In this document: positions 1 through 8,345 of the stretch, one piece after another
Layout of the letters: every line of letters begins with the position of its first letter
Numbering within the stretch: the stretch's first letter is position 1
Assembly: GCF_004514475.2 (NCBI RefSeq)
Contig: NZ_MYFO02000001.1
Coordinates: 62,001 to 126,000 of the forward strand
DNA length: 64,000 nucleotides
Reading direction: 5' to 3'
From: Paenibacillus athensensis
GTDB taxonomy: Bacteria; Bacillota; Bacilli; Paenibacillales; NBRC-103111
Made by a program: the position numbers and the translations under genes
Notes under the pieces: generated by a model
Told to the model about the DNA's origin: nothing
Databases searched by the model: none
The model's input: only the letters and a program-made list of their open reading frames with translations

Positions 1-2
1 AG

Positions 3-3000
3 AACGCGGCCGGCGTCTCCGGCAGCGATACGAACAAAAATACCGGCAATAACCGCCGCGCATATTTGAAATTCCCGCTGACCTCGGTCACGGGCAGCGT
101 TTACGACGCGTCGCTGAATGTTTATGTCTTCGCGGTGCAGACGCCGAATATGGATATCGGCATGAACCTGTACAGCACAGGCGACGACTGGACGGAAACG
201 ACGATCAACTGGCAGAACAAGCCGGTAGACGGCGCGATGATCACGAGCACGACCATTCGCAATGCCGGGTATTGGAAGAAATTGGACGTTACGGCGCAGA
301 CGGCGCTCGAAGCCGGCGGCGACAAGACGATCAGCTTCAAGCTGCAGGACGATCTGTGGCTTGATCAGAACGTCGATATGTATGCGCGGGAAGCATCGGG
401 AGCCAATGCTGTCTACCGGCCGTATTTGTCGGTCGGCACAGAGGAACTGCCGGCCGATGCCGCGCCGCCGGTATGGAGCGGTGCGAACCTGACGGTCAGC
501 GCATTGACGCCGCAGACGGCCGGATTGAGCTGGAGCGGCGCAGCCGACGCCGTTGGCATTAATGGCTACAAGGTGTACCGCAATGGCGCAGAGCTTGCGA
601 CTGTGGCTGCCGATGTCTACAGCTACCAGGTCGAGGGCTTGACGCCGGGAACCGCGTATACGTTCAAGGTTGAAGCCGTTGATACGGCGCAAGCTTCGAC
701 CGACGGGCCTTCTGCGTCGGTGACGACGCCGGCCGCCGATACGCTCAGCCCGGTGTGGCCGGGCGGAGCGGCGGTTACAGCCGGCAGCGTCGGACGGTAC
801 GGGCTGACGCTGCATTGGCCGGCGGCAACTGACAACTACGGCGTCGCGGCCTACGACGTGTATCAGGGCAGCGCGCTGATCGGCACGACGCCGGGAACGG
901 CGGGCCAGCTCGCGGTCGCGGGGCTGACGCCGGGAACGAGCTATACGTTCCGCGTGGAAGCCCGCGATGCCGCCGGCAACGCCGCCGGCTTGCCGGCGCT
1001 GACGCAAGCGACGCTTGCGGCCGATACGGCGGCGCCGGTCTGGAGCGGCGGCAGCGCGCTGAGCGCGTCGAAGACCGCGGCCTACGGCCTGCAGGTGAGC
1101 TGGCCGCAAGCCGGCGACGATACCGGCGTGACCGGCTACCGCCTCGCCGTGGACGGCACACCGCTGGTCACGGTGGGCAAGGATATCGCCGGCTACTGGC
1201 TCAATGGCCTGCAGGCGGACCGCAGCTACGCGCTGAGCGTCGTCGCGCTGGACGAAGCGGGCAACGTTTCGTTGCCGCTGGAGCTTGCGGCCCGCACGCT
1301 GCAAATCGATACGATCACGCCGCAATGGCCGACCGGCTCGCGGGTGACGGCGGTACAAGGCAGCGGTCAGGTGACGCTGACCTGGGACGCCGCCGTCGAC
1401 AACATCGCGGTCGATCATTACGTGATCTATCGCAATGGCGTGCAGGCCGCCGAGGTTGACGGCAGCGCGACGAGCCATACGCTGCAGGACGCATCGGCGG
1501 ACGCCGTCTACAAGGTGGAGGCGGTCGATCCGACCGGCAACGCCACCGTGTTTGGTCCGGCAACCGACGATCCGGTGATTGCGGTGCCGACCGATACGAC
1601 CGCACCGGGATGGCCGGCCGGCAGCAGCCTGACGGCGCCGACGGTGACGCGAACGTCGCTGGGCGTCCGCTGGAGCGAAGCCGTCGACCGCATGGGCGTG
1701 ACGTTATACAAGCTGCTGCTCGGCGGCCAGACGATTGCGACAACAGCGAATACGTCGTGGCAGGTAACGGGCCTGACGCCAAATACGCTGTATACGCTCA
1801 AGGTCGAAGCCGGCGACGAAGCCGGCAACTGGTCGGATAACGGGCCGACCTTGACGGTGCGCACCGCATCCGCGTCGTCCGGCTCCGGCTCGGGGTCTTC
1901 GCCGGGAACAACGCCAGGCTCGGGCAGCCCGACTGATCCCGCCACGCCGGGCACGGGTACGACGCCGGTCAACGGCGGTACGGTGACCGTGCCGGCAGGC
2001 AGCTTGACCGTGAAAAGCGGCAAAGCGGCGGTGTCGCTGGACAAAGCCGCGCTGGAGCAGGCGTTCCGCCAGCAGTCGGGTCAAGCGCCGGCCGTTGTGC
2101 GGGTGGAGCCGACAGCCGGTGCAACGACTTACGAGCTGCAGCTGCCGGCAGCCTTCCTGAACGGCCAGACTGGCGGACGCGCCTTGCAGCTCGCAACCGC
2201 GCTGGGCACGCTGACGCTGCCGGGCGATCTGCTTGCCGGCAACGGGCAAGCAGCGGGCGACCAGCCGCTGACAGTAGCGATTGGCGCAGCCGACCGCAGT
2301 CAGGCCGCGCATGCCCCAGGCCGTCCCGGTACGGCAGTGGAGCTGCAAATCACAGCCGCCGGGCAGCCGCTGGCGTTCAAGGAAGGCGCGGCGGTGCAGG
2401 TGCGCATCCCTTACGCGCCGCCAGCGAGCGAGCGCAGCCGTCCCGAGCTGCTGAACGTCTGGTACGTCGACGGTCAGGGTGGGGCGCAGCTGATGCCGAC
2501 CGGCCGCTACGACGCTGGCGCTGGAGAAATGACATTTACAACGACGCATTTCTCGACCTATGTCGTTGCATTCGGCGAGTCGGCGTTCACCGATCTTGGC
2601 CGGATGGCCTGGGCACAGCAGGCGATTGAAGCGCTCGCGGCCAAAGGGATTATCCAGGGCGTAAGCGAGACAGCTTTTGATCCGGCCAGCCCGGTCACCC
2701 GTGCCGATTTCACCAAGCTGCTGGTCGAAACCTTCGGCTTTACAGCGAAATTCCATGCTTCCTTTACCGATGTCCAAGCCGGCGACTATTATTATGAAGC
2801 CGTTGGCATCGCCCATCAGCTCGGCATCGTCAATGGACGTACCGACTCGTTGTTTGCGCCGCGCGAGCGGATCTCCCGTCAGGAGATGTTTACGATGCTG
2901 GCGCGTGCACTGGAGCAAAGCGGTTTGCCGCTCGCAACGCCGGCCGGCAAGGAGCTGTCGTTCGGCGACGCCGCCGACGTGGCGCCGTACGCCGTAGAGG

Positions 3001-3131
3001 CGATTGCTGCGATGAGCGAGCAAGGCTTCATTCAAGGCGACGGCGGCCTGCTTCATCCGCTTGGTTCAACCACGCGGGCGGAAGCAGCGGTCATGCTGTA
3101 CCGGATGTTCATCTACAAATATCAGCAATAA
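3..3131 (+). CDS. SLH-anchored multi-FN3 surface protein (5' partial)
   Basis: The reading frame is open to the left edge of the window, so the N-terminus, signal peptide and start codon lie outside. The visible part begins inside a DNRLRE/CBM96-like module (WTETTINWQNKP followed by WKKLDVT), found in cell-wall proteins. About five fibronectin type III repeats follow (about nt 460-1870), each opening with a P-x-W-P/S-x-G motif and ending near GLTPGTxYTFKVEA. Then come a Ser/Gly/Pro/Thr linker (about nt 1870-1980), a beta-rich module ending in TTHFSTYVVAF, and three S-layer homology domains (about nt 2580-3128; FTDLGRMAW, ASFTDVQAGDYYYEAV and the last one ending in YRMF). SLH domains bind pyruvylated secondary wall polymer, so the protein should sit on the cell surface. 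Its enzymatic module, if any, is upstream. Family assignment is secure; function is not. Confidence 0.88.
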   Translation, partial: NAAGVSGSDTNKNTGNNRRAYLKFPLTSVTGSVYDASLNVYVFAVQTPNMDIGMNLYSTGDDWTETTINWQNKPVDGAMITSTTIRNAGYWKKLDVTAQTALEAGGDKTISFKLQDDLWLDQNVDMYAREASGANAVYRPYLSVGTEELPADAAPPVWSGANLTVSALTPQTAGLSWSGAADAVGINGYKVYRNGAELATVAADVYSYQVEGLTPGTAYTFKVEAVDTAQASTDGPSASVTTPAADTLSPVWPGGAAVTAGSVGRYGLTLHWPAATDNYGVAAYDVYQGSALIGTTPGTAGQLAVAGLTPGTSYTFRVEARDAAGNAAGLPALTQATLAADTAAPVWSGGSALSASKTAAYGLQVSWPQAGDDTGVTGYRLAVDGTPLVTVGKDIAGYWLNGLQADRSYALSVVALDEAGNVSLPLELAARTLQIDTITPQWPTGSRVTAVQGSGQVTLTWDAAVDNIAVDHYVIYRNGVQAAEVDGSATSHTLQDASADAVYKVEAVDPTGNATVFGPATDDPVIAVPTDTTAPGWPAGSSLTAPTVTRTSLGVRWSEAVDRMGVTLYKLLLGGQTIATTANTSWQVTGLTPNTLYTLKVEAGDEAGNWSDNGPTLTVRTASASSGSGSGSSPGTTPGSGSPTDPATPGTGTTPVNGGTVTVPAGSLTVKSGKAAVSLDKAALEQAFRQQSGQAPAVVRVEPTAGATTYELQLPAAFLNGQTGGRALQLATALGTLTLPGDLLAGNGQAAGDQPLTVAIGAADRSQAAHAPGRPGTAVELQITAAGQPLAFKEGAAVQVRIPYAPPASERSRPELLNVWYVDGQGGAQLMPTGRYDAGAGEMTFTTTHFSTYVVAFGESAFTDLGRMAWAQQAIEALAAKGIIQGVSETAFDPASPVTRADFTKLLVETFGFTAKFHASFTDVQAGDYYYEAVGIAHQLGIVNGRTDSLFAPRERISRQEMFTMLARALEQSGLPLATPAGKELSFGDAADVAPYAVEAIAAMSEQGFIQGDGGLLHPLGSTTRAEAAVMLYRMFIYKYQQ

Positions 3132-3140
3132 GCAAGCAGC

Positions 3141-3172
3141 TGCCCGCCGATGACGGCGGGTGGCTTTTTTTG
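3141..3172 (+). terminator. Rho-independent terminator after SLH protein
   Basis: Arms CCCGCCG and CGGCGGG flank a 4-nt loop and are followed by GTGGC and a run of seven T. It begins 10 nt after the stop codon of the surface protein. Confidence 0.85.
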
Positions 3173-3226
3173 TGCGCAAAATGTCGAAAAAGTACGATCG
3201 CTATAGGATTTCAAACTTTTCCCTCA

Positions 3227-3255
3227 TTGCGCGCGCACCCGGAGGGGACTATGAT
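3227..3255 (+). promoter_or_regulatory. Candidate sigma-A promoter for the YesM/YesN pair
   Basis: TTGCGC (3227-3232) and TATGAT (3250-3255) are separated by exactly 17 nt, about 37 nt upstream of the kinase start codon and just after the terminator of the preceding gene. Confidence 0.5.
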
Positions 3256-3291
3256 GAAAGGTACGATACCTCGCAACGGGAGGCAAGTTGC

Positions 3292-5088
3292 ATGCTGACA
3301 TCCATGTATAAAACGATGCGCCGTTCCTTGAAATGGAAGCTGATTTCTATTATTGTCACCATTCTCGTATTTACCGTTTCCTTGATCGGCCTGCTCGGGT
3401 ACAATCAGACGTCCTCGTATTTGCGCCGCGATATCGATCATCTGAGCGTGCAGGTGCTCAAGCAAGCCAACATGAACCTGGACCGTTACTATGCGGAATA
3501 CGAATTTGCGTTTCTGATGTTTTCCAGCAGTCTGGAGGTGCGCGACTGGATGCGTATGACCTCACCCAAGCTGACGTCGGAGTCGATCCGTACCTACGAG
3601 TGGATGAAGGAAAATTACTTGAATCGGATGTTTTTGCAATATCCCGAGGTGCTGTCGGTGTCCCTATACAATCCGCGCGGCTTCGAGCAGCATTTTTGCA
3701 ATTTATATACGCTTCCGTTGAACTACAGCATCCAAAGCGAGCCCTATTTCCAATCTTCCGGCAATTTTGAAAAAATCAAGTTTATTACCGGCATGTCCGA
3801 CCATTATCTCGACTCGGCCAGCAAGCCGATGCATATTCCTGTATTGACGCTGTTCAAGCAGGTCGAGGGCGGGGGTTATTTAAAAATCGACATTTCGCTC
3901 GGCCCGTCGCAGCGGGTGATGGATCAAATCAGCATTACCAGCTCAGGGGCAGCCGCTGTCGTCGACGATGCCGGAACGATCATTCACCATTCCAACGCCG
4001 ATCAGGTGATGGGTCATTTGGACGACCGGATTGTCGAAGCGGTGAAGGGCAAAAAGGAGGGAGCGATTTTTGAGCAGTCCGGCAATGAGCTGGTCGTGTT
4101 TCAGACGATTCCGATTACCGGCTGGAAAATTATCGCGATTTTGCCTTATGAAGAAATTGGAAAAAGCATTTCCTCTACCCGCAACATGATGCTTGTCGTC
4201 GCGATCGGCGCGCTGATCATTTCGGCGATTTTGACTTATTTTGCCGCTTCTTCGATCACAAGGCGGATTCTTGCGCTGCGCCGGCTGATGAAGACGATGC
4301 AGCTGACGAACGATTTGAACGTGCGGGCCCGGGTCGAAGGCTCGGACGAGGTGGCCGACCTGAGTATTTCGTTTAATAACCTGCTGGGCCATCTGGAGCA
4401 ATCGGTGCATGATTTGGCCGAGACGCGGGTGCTCCAGCACCGGGCTGTCGTTTCGGCGCTGCAGGCGCAAATCAATTCCCATTTTCTTTACAATACGCTG
4501 GAAACGATCAATTCAATGGCTGTCATCGCCAAGCAGCCGCATATCGGGCTCGTTTCGGTCAATCTCTCCAATATGCTGCGCTACACGTCGGATTACAAGC
4601 ATATTCAGGTGACCGTTCGCGAGGAGCTGCAGCATCTGGAGCATTATTTGCGGATTATGAAGGTCCGCTACAAGGACGAAGTGACGTATGAAATCAACGT
4701 GCCGCCTGAGCTGCAGGAAGCGATTTGTACGAAGGCGCTGCTGCAGCCGCTGGTGGAAAATTGCATCAAGCACGGCCGTGAAACGACCGGCGAATCCGTC
4801 CATATCGAGGTCGCGGGACAGCTGTTGGAGGATGGCCGTCTGCGGCTGACGGTGCGCGATAACGGCTGCGGGTTTGACGAAGCTACCCTGACGAGGCTGC
4901 AGGAGGAGCAAGGCGCGGCCGACAACGGGTTTGATCGGTCCAGACAGGTCGGTTTGTCGAATCTCATTTACCGACTGCGACTGTTTGCTCAGGCGCAGGG
5001 CGCAATGGCGTTTTACAATTTGCCCGACGGCGGAGGCGCGGTGGTCGAGATCACGCTGCCGCTGACCCTGGAAGGAGGGGCCGCATGA
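3292..5088 (+). CDS. Sensor histidine kinase, YesM/LytS type
   Basis: 598-residue membrane kinase. An N-terminal transmembrane segment (about residues 15-35), a large extracytoplasmic sensor region, a second transmembrane segment (about 297-317), a HAMP region, a His_kinase domain with phospho-acceptor motif NSHFLYNTLE (about residue 396) and a HATPase_c domain (VENCIKHG, DNGCGFD, VGLSNLIYRL) occur in order. I chose the ATG at 3292 because GGGAGG lies 8 nt before it; the longer open frame would begin inside the upstream terminator. The stop overlaps the response regulator start by 4 nt (ATGA), so the two are translationally coupled. Kinases of this family next to secreted glycosidases usually sense oligosaccharides; control of the downstream GH30 gene is an inference. 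Confidence 0.93.
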   Translation: MLTSMYKTMRRSLKWKLISIIVTILVFTVSLIGLLGYNQTSSYLRRDIDHLSVQVLKQANMNLDRYYAEYEFAFLMFSSSLEVRDWMRMTSPKLTSESIRTYEWMKENYLNRMFLQYPEVLSVSLYNPRGFEQHFCNLYTLPLNYSIQSEPYFQSSGNFEKIKFITGMSDHYLDSASKPMHIPVLTLFKQVEGGGYLKIDISLGPSQRVMDQISITSSGAAAVVDDAGTIIHHSNADQVMGHLDDRIVEAVKGKKEGAIFEQSGNELVVFQTIPITGWKIIAILPYEEIGKSISSTRNMMLVVAIGALIISAILTYFAASSITRRILALRRLMKTMQLTNDLNVRARVEGSDEVADLSISFNNLLGHLEQSVHDLAETRVLQHRAVVSALQAQINSHFLYNTLETINSMAVIAKQPHIGLVSVNLSNMLRYTSDYKHIQVTVREELQHLEHYLRIMKVRYKDEVTYEINVPPELQEAICTKALLQPLVENCIKHGRETTGESVHIEVAGQLLEDGRLRLTVRDNGCGFDEATLTRLQEEQGAADNGFDRSRQVGLSNLIYRLRLFAQAQGAMAFYNLPDGGGAVVEITLPLTLEGGAA

Positions 5089-6179
5089 ACAGACTGATGA
5101 TTGTCGATGACGAGGAATTGATCCGCGAAAGCCTGGCGATTCAATTGTCCGAAATGGCCGGCATTGCGGTGTCGGCGACGCTGGCTAACGGCAGCAAAGC
5201 GCTGGAATGGCTCAAGGAGCATTATGCCGATCTGTGTGTAACCGATGTGCGGATGCCGCTTGTGGACGGTCTGCAATTGATCGAGGAGATCAACCGCTTG
5301 TACCCGTGGATGACGTGCGTAGTGATTTCCAGCTATGACGATTTTCAATATGCGAAAAAAAGCATGCTGCTTGGCGCTGTCGATTATGTGCTCAAGCCGA
5401 TCGATCCACAGCTGCTGGGCGAAGCCGTCGACAAGGCGCTGCGCAAGCTGCACAGCCAGCGGCGCAGCGAGGCCAGTCAATTGCTGCTGCGCAAGCTGCC
5501 GCTGCATAAGCTTTTGCTGGAGCAGTGGCTGGAGCTGGTGCTTACCGTCTACTTGCACGGTCAGCCCTTGTTGATTGTCGATACGCTGGATCTGCTGGAG
5601 CAATGGGTCGAGGGACGATATGAACAGTTGGACGAGCTGGCGCTGGCTTGGACGGAGCTGCTCGTAGCCGAGCTGAAGAAAATGGGCATTGAAGTGGCGC
5701 TGGACGAGACGCTGGACCTTGGCTTCGCCGAAGCCGCGCCTATGCTCCAGCGCTCGCAAGTGCGGCAGTATTTCCGGCTGCGTGCCGTGAAACGGCTGGA
5801 GGAAGCGGCCAATCTGCTGATGGATCGCGCCCGCAAGGCCAAAAACTTGCAAAAGGAAAGCGCCGTCGATCAGGTCAAGCGCTACATTGAGCAGCATTAC
5901 GCCGGCAATTGGGGGCTGCAGGATCTGGCCGATCATGTGGCGATGAGCCGCTCCTATTTGGCCAAAATGTTCAAGGAGCAAGCCGGCATGACCATTTGGA
6001 CCTATTGTGTCAACGTGCGGATGCGCAAGGCGCGCGAGCTGCTGCTGACGACCTCCTTCAAAAGCTACGAAATCGCGCTCAAGGTCGGCTATGAGAACAG
6101 CATCCATTTTTCGCGGATTTTCAAGCAATACCACGGGATTAATCCGATGGAATACAAGGAGCGTTTCGGCGGGGAATAG
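5085..6179 (+). CDS. Response regulator with AraC-type DNA-binding domain (YesN-like)
   Basis: 364 residues. The N-terminal receiver domain has the acidic pair in IVDDEE, the phospho-acceptor Asp54 in VTDVRMP and the conserved Lys in VLKPID. The C-terminal about 100 residues form two AraC-type helix-turn-helix motifs (LADHVAMSRSYLAKMFKEQ, then SYEIALKVGYENSIHFSRIF). The middle linker is short; YesN-like regulators are often 400-540 residues. It overlaps the kinase gene by 4 nt and forms a two-component pair with it. The likely target is the GH30 gene 330 nt downstream, by position only. Confidence 0.93.
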   Translation: MNRLMIVDDEELIRESLAIQLSEMAGIAVSATLANGSKALEWLKEHYADLCVTDVRMPLVDGLQLIEEINRLYPWMTCVVISSYDDFQYAKKSMLLGAVDYVLKPIDPQLLGEAVDKALRKLHSQRRSEASQLLLRKLPLHKLLLEQWLELVLTVYLHGQPLLIVDTLDLLEQWVEGRYEQLDELALAWTELLVAELKKMGIEVALDETLDLGFAEAAPMLQRSQVRQYFRLRAVKRLEEAANLLMDRARKAKNLQKESAVDQVKRYIEQHYAGNWGLQDLADHVAMSRSYLAKMFKEQAGMTIWTYCVNVRMRKARELLLTTSFKSYEIALKVGYENSIHFSRIFKQYHGINPMEYKERFGGE

Positions 6180-6388
6180 GGGCGGGGAGCCGGCGTGCTT
6201 GCTAGCCTCGCGCTTGGAGGCTCCGTGTGGAGACGGGTTGCTTGCCGGCCCCTGCGATGCAAGGGCTGAAGGACGTTGCGTCAGTCTGCGTCCGCGGCGC
6301 CGGTGAAGCATGTCGGGAGGCGCGAACGGCAAATAGACGGGATTTGGCGGCATGACTCGTTCAATCGCGCTGAATTGAAGCAAATTCG

Positions 6389-6428
6389 GGCAAAAACGCT
6401 TGCGCGTGCAGTAAAAAAGCGTTTTGCC
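6389..6428 (+). promoter_or_regulatory. Inverted repeat upstream of GH30 gene
   Basis: GGCAAAAACGCTT and AAGCGTTTTGCC form a near-perfect inverted repeat around a 15-nt centre. There is no proper T tract after it, so it is more likely an operator or mRNA hairpin than a terminator. The rest of the 6180-6505 gap shows no gene. Confidence 0.4.
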
Positions 6429-6437
6429 TCAGTGTTT

Positions 6438-6451
6438 TGTAAGCGCTTTTA
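6438..6451 (+). promoter_or_regulatory. Catabolite-responsive element (cre, CcpA site)
   Basis: TGTAAGCGCTTTTA matches the cre consensus TGWAARCGYTWNCW at all but one position. It lies 55 nt upstream of the GH30 start codon, where CcpA would repress expression when a preferred sugar is present. Confidence 0.65.
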
Positions 6452-6505
6452 TATTACCGTAAAAGGAGGTCGATCAGGCCGAAACTGATGAAAAGAGGTG
6501 CTTGA

Positions 6506-7849
6506 ATGATGGGTTCAACGAGAAAAAAGCTGTATGGGGGTATGGTGTTATCGGCAGCGCTGCTGCTTAGCTTCGCGTCTTCGGCGCAAGCGGCCGGCAC
6601 GGTGACGGTGTACAAGGACACGACGTATCAGACGATCTGGGGATTTGGCGCAGCAGCCAACCATCCGGTCAATGAGCTGAAAACGGGCTATTCGGCCGCG
6701 GTGCAGGGGCAAATTCTCGATACGCTGTTCCGCACGGACAATTCGAATGCCGGCTTGTCCATCGTCCGTCTGGAGATCAACGGATATACGTCCTCGCAGG
6801 ATGCGGTGCAGACGACTTTTATGCCGTCCGACGGCGTGCTGGACTGGAACACCGACCTGCATCAGCGCTGGTTTGCCCAAGAGGCAAAAAATCGCGGTAT
6901 GAACCAGTTTTACGCCGTGCCGTGGAGCCCGCCGGGCTGGATGAAGACCAACGGCTCGCCGAATAACGGCGGCCATCTGAAGGCAGACAATTACGACAAA
7001 TTTGCCAACTATATGAAGACGTATGTCAACTATTACCGCAATACACTGGGCTTCAACATTAAATGGCTGAGCGTGCAAAATGAACCGGACCTGTCGACAC
7101 CGTACGCCTCGGCGCAATATACGCTGAGCGAAATGAACACCGTGGCGGCCAAGGTAGCCGACGCCGTTCACGGCTTGAATCAGGGCGTGCTGGTCGGAGG
7201 CCCGGAAGGGTCGAACCGCTCGGCGTCGAACAACTACATCATCAATCTGAGCGCAGCGACACGGGATAAGCTCGATTTCCTCAGCGTACACGACTATAGC
7301 ACATATACGGATGTCAGCACGTACGGCAAGCCGCTGATGAGCACCGAGGTCAGCGATTTCCAGAATCCGAACGATCCGTCGATCACCGACGGGCTGAAAT
7401 GGGGCAATATGATCGCTTCGGACCTCAAGCGCGGCGAGAAGGGCTGGCTGTTCTGGTGGGCGGTCAATCCGGCCTCGTCGACGACCGGCGAAGGGCTGAT
7501 CAACCTGCTCGGCAGCAATACGTTTTCGGTGAACAAACGTCTGTACGTCATGGGCCAATTCAGCCGCTACCTGCGGCCGGACGATACGCGCATTCTGGCC
7601 AGCTCCAGCGACAGCAACATCGTCGCCATTGCCGGAAAAAACGCCACGGGCCGCGCCTCGGTCATCCTGATCAATAATAGCGCCTCGTCCATCACGACCA
7701 CGGTGTCCGGCATGACGTTTGGCCACGTGTCCGGCAGACGGACCAGCGCGACGGAAAATCTGGCCAAGCTGACCGACCTTGCCGTCTCCGGCGGCTCATT
7801 TAGCGTCACCCTGCCGGGCAAATCGGTGACGAGCTACGTCGAGTATTAA
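6506..7849 (+). CDS. Secreted GH30 family glycoside hydrolase (xylanase-like)
   Basis: 447 residues with a Sec signal peptide ending at SSAQA (about residue 29). The GH30 TIM-barrel has the N-terminal GFGAAANHP, substrate-groove WSPPGWMKTN, the acid/base glutamate in SVQNEPD (Glu193) and the probable nucleophile in LMSTEVSD (Glu281). The C-terminal beta-domain ends in GKSVTSYVEY. GH30 members of this layout include glucuronoxylan endo-xylanases (XynC type, subfamily 8); the segment around the nucleophile differs from XynC, so the exact substrate is uncertain. Either of two adjacent ATG codons (6506, 6509) could start, behind AAGAGGTG. A cre site upstream suggests glucose repression, and the YesM/YesN pair just upstream may induce it. 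Confidence 0.87.
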   Translation: MMGSTRKKLYGGMVLSAALLLSFASSAQAAGTVTVYKDTTYQTIWGFGAAANHPVNELKTGYSAAVQGQILDTLFRTDNSNAGLSIVRLEINGYTSSQDAVQTTFMPSDGVLDWNTDLHQRWFAQEAKNRGMNQFYAVPWSPPGWMKTNGSPNNGGHLKADNYDKFANYMKTYVNYYRNTLGFNIKWLSVQNEPDLSTPYASAQYTLSEMNTVAAKVADAVHGLNQGVLVGGPEGSNRSASNNYIINLSAATRDKLDFLSVHDYSTYTDVSTYGKPLMSTEVSDFQNPNDPSITDGLKWGNMIASDLKRGEKGWLFWWAVNPASSTTGEGLINLLGSNTFSVNKRLYVMGQFSRYLRPDDTRILASSSDSNIVAIAGKNATGRASVILINNSASSITTTVSGMTFGHVSGRRTSATENLAKLTDLAVSGGSFSVTLPGKSVTSYVEY

Positions 7850-7878
7850 GCAGCGGACCGCGAAATACGGTTAGCAAA

Positions 7879-7920
7879 AACGACCTCAACCTCCACATCG
7901 ATGTGGAGGTTGAGGTCGTT
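7879..7920 (-). terminator. Perfect 42-bp palindrome, probable terminator of the small peptide gene
   Basis: The sequence is its own reverse complement over 42 bp, centred on ATCGAT between 7899 and 7900. Read on the minus strand it continues the terminal TT into a five-T run; on the plus strand no T run follows. It lies between the converging GH30 gene and the minus-strand peptide gene, so it could serve either. Confidence 0.5.
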
Positions 7921-8015
7921 GCGTTGTGTCCGTTTCTTCCGCGGCATGCCAGCCGCTGCTGCCAAGCCTGACAGAACCGACTGGTGCGGCCAAGCGGCAG
8001 CAAGGGAGGCGCGGA

Positions 8016-8150
8016 TTAGCGAATGTTGCTGATCGAATTTTTCGCCGTTTCGTGGCGGGTTTTCAGCACCGTGCTTTCTGCGGAAGCCGTGGCGGCGAAA
8101 AACGCCAGCGCCAGCGTCAGCATAAGGCCGGAGAACAGTACTTTTTTCAT
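8016..8150 (-). CDS. Small secreted peptide precursor (44 aa)
   Basis: A short gene with an excellent ribosome binding site (AAAGGAGGTGA, 5 nt before ATG). The product begins MKKVLFSG, has a hydrophobic core and a signal-peptidase-like site ATASA (about residue 24), leaving a mature tail of about 20 residues that starts ESTVLKTRHE and ends ISNIR. It contains no Cys. This resembles the organisation of exported signalling peptides (Phr-like) or small extracellular peptides, but I do not recognise the mature sequence and no Rap-like receptor lies next to it. It is divergent from the HD/Hsp90-like ATPase gene and ends before the 42-bp palindrome. Confidence 0.65.
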   Translation of the reverse strand: MKKVLFSGLMLTLALAFFAATASAESTVLKTRHETAKNSISNIR

Positions 8151-8174
8151 CAACGTCACCTCCTTTGCTTTCGG

Positions 8175-8188
8175 TGAAAGCATTTACA
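8175..8188 (-). promoter_or_regulatory. Possible cre-like site upstream of the small peptide gene
   Basis: On the plus strand TGAAAGCATTTACA resembles a cre site but has CA in place of the central CG. It lies about 25 nt upstream of the peptide start codon. Weak on its own. Confidence 0.25.
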
Positions 8189-8345
8189 CAATCGCATTGT
8201 ATCATTGCGTCGGCAGATTGGGAATAGAGCGGGAGATGCAGGCGCGGGTACGAACGGTTAGCTATTTTTTCCTGAAATGGTGTAGGCTGCGAGCAGATAT
8301 TCGTGTAAACTGGATACAAATATACAGTTGTCTGGGGGGACCCTG

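Noticed and set aside
1704-3056. Long open frame on the minus strand opposite the SLH protein
   Set aside because: It lies antisense to a frame with clear FN3 and SLH domains, has no recognisable domain and arises from the GC-rich codon pattern.
3160-3291. Longer N-terminus for the YesM-type kinase
   Set aside because: It would start inside the upstream terminator and precede the candidate promoter; the ATG at 3292 has a well-placed GGGAGG.
5013-6383. 456-codon minus-strand frame opposite the first response regulator
   Set aside because: Low-complexity Gln/Leu translation and no motif; the plus strand encodes a complete two-domain regulator.
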